Source: Halorubrum trapanicum (GTDB taxonomy: Archaea > Halobacteriota > Halobacteria > Halobacteriales > Haloferacaceae). From it: DNA of 64,000 bases. The position numbers and the translations under genes are program-made. The notes beneath the pieces are model-generated. The model made no database searches, had not been told where the DNA came from, and worked only from the letters and a program-made list of their open reading frames with translations. Where the stretch lies: positions 1 to 64,000 of the forward strand of contig NZ_JAGGKE010000014.1 in the NCBI RefSeq assembly GCF_017873555.1, written 5' to 3'. Positions 57,752-64,000 of the stretch are shown here, in pieces (the stretch's first letter is position 1; each line of letters opens with the position of its first letter).

Positions 57752-59356
57752 CTACTCGTCCGCGCGGCCGTCGGCGCCGTCCAGCGTGATCTCGGTGATC
57801 TCGACGATCCGGTCGTCCGCGAGCAGCTCCTCGAGCGCGGCGTCGGGGACGGCCGAGTCGAGGTTGTAGACGGTGAGCGCCTCCCCGCCCTGCGTCTCGC
57901 GGCCGTTGAACATCCCGGCGATGTTCACGTCGTGGTCGCCGAGGACGGTGCCGATGAGCCCGATGACGCCCGGCTCGTCGGTGTTGCGCGCGACGAGCAT
58001 GTGGCCGTACGGGACCGCGTCGACCCGGAACCCGTCGATCCGGACGATACGAGCGTCCTCGCCCGCGAACAGCGTCCCCTCGACCGCGATCTCGTCGGTG
58101 CCGTTGCGCACGGTGACGCGGACGAGGCTCTGGAAGTCGTCGGTCTGTCGGGTCTTCGACTCCGTCACCTCGATGCCGCGCTCCTCGGCGAGCCGCGGCG
58201 CGTTCACCGCGTTCACCTGCCACTCCAGGGGTTCGAAGACGCCTTTGAGGGCCGACGCCGTGACGAGGTCAACCTCCTCCGCGGCGATGTCGCCCTCGTA
58301 GGTCGTCTCCACCTCCGTGATCCGGCCGTCGAGCAGCTGCGCGGCGACCTTCCCGGCGGTCTCGGCCACGTCGATGTACGGCTCGATCCGCGGGAACGCG
58401 GTCTCGTCGACGGAGGGCGCGTTGAGCGCGGTCAGGACCGGCTCGTCGTCGAACGCCGCGAGCACCGCCTCCGCGGTGTCGACCGCGACGTTCTCCTGGG
58501 CCGCCTCCGTCGAGGCGCCGAGGTGCGGCGTCAAGACGATCTCCTCGACGTCGAGCAGCGGCGAGTCCTCGGGGAGCGGCTCCTCCGCGAAGGAGTCGAG
58601 CGCGGCGCCCGCGAGGACGCCGTCGTCGACCGCCTCTGCGAGCGCGTCCTCGTCGACGATGCCGCCGCGGGCGCAGTTGATCAGGTAGCCCCCTTCGAGC
58701 TGGGCCAGCTCGGTCTCCCCGATCATCCCCTCCGTCTCCGGGAGGAGCGGAGTGTGGATCGTCGCGAAGTCGCCGGCCGCGAGCGCGTCGTGGAGGTCCT
58801 CGACGAGTTCGGCGCCCATCCGCTCGGCGCGCTCCTCGGAGATGTACGGGTCGTAGACGACGAGATCCATCCCGAGCGAGTCGAGCCGCTTGGCGACCTC
58901 CTGGCCGACGCGGCCGAGGCCGACGATGGTGAGCGTCTTGTTGTTCACCTCGGTGCCGAGGAACTCCCCTTTCGCCCACTCCCCGCCGACGAGGCGGCCG
59001 TGCGCCTGCGGGATCGAGCGCGCGACGGCGAACGTCATCGCGACGGTGTGTTCGGCGGCGGCGCGGACGTTGCCCTCGGGCGCGTTCGCGACGATGACGC
59101 CGTGGTCGGTGGCGGCCTCGATGTCGATGTTGTCGACGCCGATGCCGGCGCGGCCGACGATGACGAGGTCGGTCGCGGCCTCGAAGACGGCCTCGTTCAC
59201 GTCGGTTCCGGACCGCACGATCAGCGCGTTGGCGTCGGCGACGGCGGCGAGCAGCGCGTCGCCCTCGGCTTCGTAGTCGGTGACGACCTCGTGGCCGGCG
59301 TCTCGGAGTCGGTCCAACCCCGCGTCCGCGATGGGGTCGGTCACGAGTACCTTCAT
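57752..59356 (-). CDS. serA: D-3-phosphoglycerate dehydrogenase
   Basis: First enzyme of serine synthesis. The 534-residue protein has the catalytic and NAD domains (VGRAGIGVDNIDIEAAT, LTIVGLGRVGQEVAKRL (about 143-159), NCARGGIVDEDAL, LTPHLGAST with catalytic His), an allosteric substrate-binding domain, and a C-terminal ACT domain (NTDEPGVIGLIGTVLGDHDVNIAGMFNGRE, about 457-486) for serine feedback. This is the long SerA type. The ATG at 59356 is 26 nt after a CGTTAAC box, favouring it over an upstream in-frame start. Confidence 0.95.
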   Translation of the reverse strand: MKVLVTDPIADAGLDRLRDAGHEVVTDYEAEGDALLAAVADANALIVRSGTDVNEAVFEAATDLVIVGRAGIGVDNIDIEAATDHGVIVANAPEGNVRAAAEHTVAMTFAVARSIPQAHGRLVGGEWAKGEFLGTEVNNKTLTIVGLGRVGQEVAKRLDSLGMDLVVYDPYISEERAERMGAELVEDLHDALAAGDFATIHTPLLPETEGMIGETELAQLEGGYLINCARGGIVDEDALAEAVDDGVLAGAALDSFAEEPLPEDSPLLDVEEIVLTPHLGASTEAAQENVAVDTAEAVLAAFDDEPVLTALNAPSVDETAFPRIEPYIDVAETAGKVAAQLLDGRITEVETTYEGDIAAEEVDLVTASALKGVFEPLEWQVNAVNAPRLAEERGIEVTESKTRQTDDFQSLVRVTVRNGTDEIAVEGTLFAGEDARIVRIDGFRVDAVPYGHMLVARNTDEPGVIGLIGTVLGDHDVNIAGMFNGRETQGGEALTVYNLDSAVPDAALEELLADDRIVEITEITLDGADGRADE

Positions 59357-59438
59357 GCCGAAACGCACCCGCGGCGCGGGGTTAACGCTTTCCGAATCGC
59401 GCCGTTTTGCCGCTCGGACGGATCCGCGCTCGTGGGTA

Positions 59439-59464
59439 TCGACCCCTCCGTTTCCGGTGGAGAG
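59439..59464 (-). promoter_or_regulatory. ORB-like site between serA and the CNNM/CBS gene
   Basis: The minus strand reads CTCTCCACCGGAAACGGAGG then GGTCGA. It matches ORB3 at orc1 at nearly every base through GGAGGGGT. A hairpin (GGAGAGTG/CACTCTCC, 59459..59486) overlaps its edge. It lacks a terminal G-string. Confidence 0.55.
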
Positions 59465-59549
59465 TGCGCGTTCGTGTACACTCTCCGCGTCGGTCCTGTG
59501 TTCCCTCTCCGTCGGTACTGCCTTTTATACGCGGCCGCATGTCCGGGAC

Positions 59550-60854
59550 ATGGACCTCACGATCGCGTTCGTCGGCGTCGGCGCCATCCTCGCGCTGACC
59601 GCGGTGAGCGCCTTCTTCTCCAGCTCGGAACTCGCGGTGTTCTCCGTGCCGACCCACCGGATCGACTCGCTCGTCGCGACAGACGTCCCGGGCGCCCGGG
59701 CGCTGTCGGCGCTGCGCGACGACTCGCACCGCTTCCTCGTCACCGCCCTGGTGAGCAACAACGTCGCCAACATCGCGGCCGCGTCGGTCGCGACCGCGGT
59801 GTTCGTCCGGTTCGGCTTCTCCGGCGGGGAGGCGGCCACGGGGTCGACGCTCGTCACCTCGCTTTTCGTCATCGTCTTCGGCGAGATCGCGCCGAAGTCG
59901 TACGCGGTCGCCAACGCGGAGCGACACGCCCTCCGCGTCTCGCGGATCGTCGTCGCGATCCAGCGCGTCCTTCGTCCCGTGCTGTACGTGTTCGAGGCGC
60001 TCTCCGGCGTCGTCAACCGGTTCACGGGCGGCGAGTCCGCGATCGAGTCGTACCTCACCCGCGAGGAGATCGCGACGCTCGTGCGCTCGGGCGAGGCCGC
60101 GGGCGCGCTCGACCCCGACGAGGGCGCGATGATCCGCGGCGTCCTCGATCTGGAGACCACGACCGTCGCCGCGGTGATGGTCCCCCGGACCGACGTGGTC
60201 GCGCTCCCGGACACGGCGACGCCCGCGGACGCGCTCTCGCGGGCCGCGAGCGAGGGCGTCACCCGGATGCCCGTCTACGGCGAGAACCGCGACGACGTGG
60301 TCGGGACCGTCGACGTGCGCGACGCGATCCGCGCCGACGAGACCGGCGCCGACCTCGCGAGCGCGCTGCGGGAGCCGACGTTCGTCCCCGAGACGAAACC
60401 CCTCGACGAGCTGTTCGCGGAGATGCGCGCGAGCGAGGCGCGGATGGTGATCGTCGTCGACGAACACGGCGCTGTCGTCGGGATCGCGACGCTGGAGGAC
60501 CTCTTCGAGGAGGTGGTCGGCGAGCTGGTCGGGCGGTGGGAGACGGACGCCGTCGACGTCGTCGCGTCCGACGCCGCGGTCGTTCACGGCTGGACGACGG
60601 TGTCGCACCTCAACGAGACGCTCGGTCTCTCGCTCCCCGCGGCGGCGGGCGCCGAGACCGTCGCGGGACTCGTCACCCGACAGCTCGGCCGGCTCCCCGC
60701 CGAGGGCGACCGCGTCGCGGTCGGCGACGTCACGCTCACCGTCACCGGCGCGACCGCGACGCGGGTCACCCGTGTCAGGGTCGAACACGCCGACGAGAAG
60801 GGGTTCGCCGCCGACATCGACGGATCCGACGACGGATCGGGCGACCTCGCGTGA
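59550..60854 (+). CDS. CNNM/CorC-type transporter with CBS pair
   Basis: The 434-residue membrane protein has the DUF21/CNNM domain (ILALTAVSAFFSSSELAVFSVPTHRI, FLVTALVSNNVANIAAASVATAVFVR, VFGEIAPKSYAVANAERHAL, about 10-150), two CBS domains (VMVPRTDVVALPDTATPADALSRAASEGVTRMPVYG and PTFVPETKPLDELFAEMRASEARMVIVVDEHGAVVGIATLEDLFEEVVGEL, about 210-325) and a CorC_HlyC domain at the end. Such proteins carry out magnesium export or sodium-coupled transport. A CCTTTTATACG box (59521..59529) 25 nt upstream gives a leaderless start. Confidence 0.93.
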   Translation: MDLTIAFVGVGAILALTAVSAFFSSSELAVFSVPTHRIDSLVATDVPGARALSALRDDSHRFLVTALVSNNVANIAAASVATAVFVRFGFSGGEAATGSTLVTSLFVIVFGEIAPKSYAVANAERHALRVSRIVVAIQRVLRPVLYVFEALSGVVNRFTGGESAIESYLTREEIATLVRSGEAAGALDPDEGAMIRGVLDLETTTVAAVMVPRTDVVALPDTATPADALSRAASEGVTRMPVYGENRDDVVGTVDVRDAIRADETGADLASALREPTFVPETKPLDELFAEMRASEARMVIVVDEHGAVVGIATLEDLFEEVVGELVGRWETDAVDVVASDAAVVHGWTTVSHLNETLGLSLPAAAGAETVAGLVTRQLGRLPAEGDRVAVGDVTLTVTGATATRVTRVRVEHADEKGFAADIDGSDDGSGDLA

Positions 60855-60969
60855 TCGTCTTCTCCCGCGCGACCGTCGCCGCCGTCGCGGTCGACGAACA
60901 CGGTAACAACATACACATAACACAACATACATGTGTCTCCGACGGGTCCCCGCAGACACGTTCTCGATC

Positions 60970-61800
60970 ATGGTGAGCCGTTGGGCGTGTGGCCGATGCG
61001 ATTTCGTCGCGTGGACGCGGGACCGCTCGGAGATGGCCGAAGTGACGGGGTCGCACCTGCTCGCCCACCACTCGGACGCGCTCTCGAAGTCCGACTTCCG
61101 CGTGAGCTGGGACTGCCCGTACTGCGCCACCGCCAAGACCGCCTACGACACCGACGGCGCGGTCGCCGAGTTCAAGTCGCACCTCCACGACCACGTGGCC
61201 GATCGGATCGCCGACGGGGTTCACGTGGCGGACCAGATGGGGTGGGACGGGGTCGTCCGCGTCGACGCCCCGCCGACCGGCGGCGAGGCCGACGCGCTCC
61301 GGTCGCACTTCCACGGCGCCGCGGGACTCGTCGTCGCCGTGACGCCGACGCCGGAGCGGCTGGTCCGTACGCTCGACGAGCGCCTCGCGTCGTGGCCCCG
61401 CCGGACGGTGATCGTCAGCACCGGCGAGTACGACTTCGAGGCGACCCCCGACGTCGACTTCGAGGATCTCGACGTCGAGATCGTCGAACTCGACCCCCGC
61501 CTCTCCCCCGACGAGGTCGGCGAGACCGTCTCGCGGATCCTCGACGCCAACCACGAGTCCGGCGAGCGCGTCTCGCTGGAGGTGAGCGTCTTCCACCAGA
61601 TCGTCGCCGCCTTCGACGTCGAGCGCGCGGTCGCCTTCGTCCGCATGCTCGCCGCGCGCCTCGACGATGCCGGCGGCGTGTTACAGCTGTACGTCGACGC
61701 TGACGCGGACCGCAACGTCGCCACCGTCCTGAACTTCCTCGACGAGACGATCGACCTGACGGTCGCCGTCGACGACGGTCGGTTCGTCCGTCGGCCGTAG
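60970..61800 (+). CDS. Zinc-finger plus RecA-like haloarchaeal protein
   Basis: A 276-residue protein: zinc knuckles WACGRCDFVAWTRDR (about 5-19) and WDCPYCATAKTAYDTD (about 48-63), with histidine-rich GSHLLAHHSD and FKSHLHDHVADRIA, then a DUF7504-like region (DAPPTGGEADALRSHFHGAAGLVVAVTPTPERLVRTLDERLASWPRRTVIVSTG). A Walker A lysine is not evident. ATG at 60970 begins the zinc domain; an upstream ATG at 60931 is possible, since an ACAACATAC stretch lies upstream. It may regulate or anchor a partner. Confidence 0.72.
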   Translation: MVSRWACGRCDFVAWTRDRSEMAEVTGSHLLAHHSDALSKSDFRVSWDCPYCATAKTAYDTDGAVAEFKSHLHDHVADRIADGVHVADQMGWDGVVRVDAPPTGGEADALRSHFHGAAGLVVAVTPTPERLVRTLDERLASWPRRTVIVSTGEYDFEATPDVDFEDLDVEIVELDPRLSPDEVGETVSRILDANHESGERVSLEVSVFHQIVAAFDVERAVAFVRMLAARLDDAGGVLQLYVDADADRNVATVLNFLDETIDLTVAVDDGRFVRRP

Positions 61801-61838
61801 GCGCCGCCGCTCGGACGCTCTGCCGCCCCGCCCCCCGC

Positions 61839-63296
61839 CTACCCTTCGTAGCTCTCCGTGTAGTCCGCGGGCCAGCGAACGTAGACGTACTCGACGTGGC
61901 GGTCCGCGGCCGCCTCCACGACCGCCCGCTTGAACCGTCGTAACACCGCTCTGGCGCGCTCGCGCGCGCTCTCGGAGACCGTCCCGTCGCTCGCGAGCGA
62001 CCGGAGCTTTCGCTCGACGTCGACGCCGAGCGATGACTCGGCCGCGCCGTCCGGTGGGGCCTCCTCGGCTGGAGTCTCTCCGACCGCGTCTTCCGAGACG
62101 ATCCGCGGCAGGTACGCGGCGGCGAGGTCAGCCACCAGTCGGTCCCGGTGATCGAGCGCGTCGACCACCCACTCGACCGCGGCCGACCGGTCGGCGGCGG
62201 CCGGGTCCGCGGCCTCGAGGAGTTCGCAGTACAGCCACGCCGCGTACCGCCTGGTCTCGGCGTCGACGCGCTCCCGCGACCCGGGGGTCGCACCCCCGTT
62301 CCCTCCCGCCCGGTCGCCAGCGGTTCGCTCCGTCGCGACCGATCGGAACACGGCGAGCAGGCCGTCGGCTTCGAAGGGCCGCTCGGTGAGGAGGCGGTCG
62401 CGCACGTCGCCCGCGGGAACTGCCCCCGCCTTGGCGATCACCGTGGCGACGGATCTCGCGGCCGTCCGCCGCACCGCCTCCGAGGGGTCCCGTAGCGCCC
62501 CGATCAGTACCCCGGTCGCGTCCCGTCGGTCGAGTTCTCCCAGCCGGTCGACGACGGTGAGGCGAAGCCGCTCGTTGCCGCGCCGCGCCGCGAGCGCGAG
62601 CAGTTCGACCGCCTCGTCGGTGTCCATCGCGACGAGCGCGTCGGCCGCGGCGCCGCGCACGAGGTCGTTCGGCGCGTTCACCAGCGGCCGGACCGCCTCG
62701 ACCGCCTCGCCGCCGACCCGCGCGTACCCCCTGACGGCCCGGGCGCGGACCCGCGCGTCGTCGTCGTCGAACGCCTCGCGGAGCCTGGGTGCGGCGCCCT
62801 CACCGCCGGCGGCCGCCAGCCCGGTCGCCCCGACCATCCGATACGCGGCCCGGTCGTGTTCCAGCCACCGAGCGAACGTCTCGACTGCCCCGCGTCTCGC
62901 CTCCCGCTTCCCGTCTCCGTCGTCGGGACCTCGCCGTTCGGCGATCCGCCGCGCCAGTCGGTCGACGTGGTCGTCGCCGTGGAAGTACAGCGACTCGATC
63001 GCCGCCGCGCGGACGGCCTCGTCGGGGTCGTCGAGCGCGATCTCGAACAGCTCTTCGACGATCCGACCCGCGTCGGCGCTCATCGAACTGGAGGGATTAC
63101 CGAGCGCCTCGGCCGCCTCGCGCCGCGTCGACGCGTCGAACCGCCGGTCGAGCCGCGCCAGCGCCGGGGGGCGACCCCCGTCCGTGCGACCGCGGTCGGA
63201 ACCGCCGTCGCGGTCGGGACCGTCGTTCCGGCCGCGTTCGGCTCCGCCGCTCTTCGCCGACCCCGCACCTCCCGCCGTTCGCGGCCCGTCGTCCAT
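61839..63296 (-). CDS. HEAT-repeat protein
   Basis: A 485-residue protein of tandem helical repeats: VRAAAIESLYFHGDDHVDRLARRIAERRG, YRMVGATGLAAAGGEGAAPRLREAFDDDDARVRARAVRGYARVGGEAVEAVRPLVNAPNDLVRGAAADALVAMDTDEAVELL and others spaced about 30 residues (roughly 60-330). The first 50 residues are disordered (DRDGGSDRGRTDGGRPP). The ATG at 63296 is 28 nt after a CGTTTAACG box, favouring it over one at 63311. HEAT arrays usually bind proteins or phycobilin-like cofactors; partner unknown. Confidence 0.85.
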   Translation of the reverse strand: MDDGPRTAGGAGSAKSGGAERGRNDGPDRDGGSDRGRTDGGRPPALARLDRRFDASTRREAAEALGNPSSSMSADAGRIVEELFEIALDDPDEAVRAAAIESLYFHGDDHVDRLARRIAERRGPDDGDGKREARRGAVETFARWLEHDRAAYRMVGATGLAAAGGEGAAPRLREAFDDDDARVRARAVRGYARVGGEAVEAVRPLVNAPNDLVRGAAADALVAMDTDEAVELLALAARRGNERLRLTVVDRLGELDRRDATGVLIGALRDPSEAVRRTAARSVATVIAKAGAVPAGDVRDRLLTERPFEADGLLAVFRSVATERTAGDRAGGNGGATPGSRERVDAETRRYAAWLYCELLEAADPAAADRSAAVEWVVDALDHRDRLVADLAAAYLPRIVSEDAVGETPAEEAPPDGAAESSLGVDVERKLRSLASDGTVSESARERARAVLRRFKRAVVEAAADRHVEYVYVRWPADYTESYEG

Positions 63297-63385
63297 CTGT
63301 GAACCCCTCACCGATCCGGCACGTTAAACGTACGGCCGCGGCTATCAGCGGTGAGAATCTCTCGGGAGGCGAAGGCCGCCTCGGC

Positions 63386-63970
63386 TCATCCGAGACCGAA
63401 CTCTCGGACGACGGCGTACTCCGGTCCCGACTCGGTCAGCGTCGACTTCACCAGTCGGATCTCGTCGACCGAGAACGACCCGATCTCGGGTTCCTCCCCG
63501 TCGAGCGCGTCCCGGACCGCCTCGGCCCCGGCCGCGTTCTCGACCCGCGCCAGCGTGACGTGTGGCGTGAAGTCGTGATCCTCCGGGTCAACGCCGAGCG
63601 CGGTCGTCTCCGCTTCGAGGGCCTCGTGGAGCGCGGCGAGTTCGTCGCCGCCGCGGTCGACCCCGGCCCAGACGACGGAGATGTACTCCCGGTTCGGGAA
63701 GACGCCGAGGCCGGCGACAGCGCATTTAAAAGGGTCGACGCCGGCGCGGTCGACCGCGCGCTCGCCGGCTTCGATCACGTCGTCGACCGTGGGGGCGTCC
63801 GGGGTGTCGTCCTCGTCGCCCTCCGCGACGTCGCCAAGGAACTTCAGCGTCACGTGCGCCTGCTCGGGGTCGACGGGGTTGACGCCGGGCGCGTCCGCGA
63901 ACGGGGCCTGCGCGTCCGCGACGGCCGGCGCGAGCGAGTCCGGGAGGTCGACGGCGAAGAACGCTCGCAT
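63386..63970 (-). CDS. thpR: RNA 2',3'-cyclic phosphodiesterase (ThpR)
   Basis: The 194-residue 2H phosphoesterase has both HxTx motifs: AHVTLKFLG (about 38-46) and PHVTLARV (about 142-149). MRAFFAVDLPDSLAPAV and FPNREYISVVWAGV complete the LigT/ThpR core. It opens 2',3'-cyclic phosphates, presumably at RNA ends. It ends near the window edge; a TAAATCGC box (63992..64000) lies about 27 nt upstream, so the gene and its promoter are complete or nearly so. Confidence 0.93.
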   Translation of the reverse strand: MRAFFAVDLPDSLAPAVADAQAPFADAPGVNPVDPEQAHVTLKFLGDVAEGDEDDTPDAPTVDDVIEAGERAVDRAGVDPFKCAVAGLGVFPNREYISVVWAGVDRGGDELAALHEALEAETTALGVDPEDHDFTPHVTLARVENAAGAEAVRDALDGEEPEIGSFSVDEIRLVKSTLTESGPEYAVVREFGLG

Positions 63971-64000
63971 TACGAATATGAGATTGGGAGAGGCGATTTA

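Noticed and set aside
1-64000. Insertion sequences, integrases or prophage genes
   Set aside because: No transposase, integrase, phage structural or conjugation gene was recognised; the window reads as stable chromosome.

Overview
The window is chromosomal DNA from a halophilic archaeon of the class Halobacteria, most like Halorubrum or another member of the Haloferacales (genus level is an inference). Evidence: very high G+C, acidic proteins, the 5' end of a haloarchaeal 16S rRNA, mostly leaderless genes with a TATA box about 25-30 nt before the start codon, frequent GTG starts with 4-nt GTGA overlaps, and many haloarchaea-restricted families (DUF5784, DUF5786, DUF5789, DUF5828, PspAB, MC1).

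Layout. 1-578: 5' end of the 16S rRNA on the minus strand, its leader and two tandem promoters. 579-13.8 kb: core genes (MC1 chromatin protein, PyrD, ValS, a methyltransferase, a two-gene MgtE-like transporter, LysC) ending in an Era-like GTPase / DUF2073 / zinc-ribbon operon of the origin-associated type. 13.9-24.7 kb: an uncharacterised catabolic island (DoxX protein, Asp-box propeller, TatD-like hydrolase, FAA-family hydrolase, AtzA/TrzA-like amidohydrolase, TetR regulator, AAEx permease, DUF35 protein, thiolase, class III CoA-transferase). A palindrome of the form TTTAC-N6-GTAAA stands at three of its promoters and probably makes it one TetR regulon. 24.9-30.6 kb: a replication origin with inverted origin recognition boxes (ORBs) around an AT-rich element, then orc1/cdc6, a signal peptidase and the DNA polymerase D small subunit. 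30.6-64 kb: housekeeping and conserved hypothetical genes, including HemB, Hel308 with the KEOPS subunit Cgi121, tRNA-Gln, PurO, an S9 peptidase, CstA, a Get3-like ATPase, a CobW GTPase, Upp, ThrC, SerA, a CNNM/CBS transporter and ThpR.

The most unusual features lie outside the conserved genes. Three copies of a dispersed structured element (about 16.69, 39.26 and 40.06 kb) keep their single-stranded linkers and tandem G.A internal loops while their helices change with base pairing preserved, the signature of a structured RNA. Two copies lie inverted around a tiny ferredoxin-like gene. ORB-like sites also occur away from the origin, at 29.2, 43.2 and 59.4 kb. Three small genes (29, 57 and 54 codons) were found by reading the sequence directly. 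Family names rest on recognisable motifs; no database search was run.
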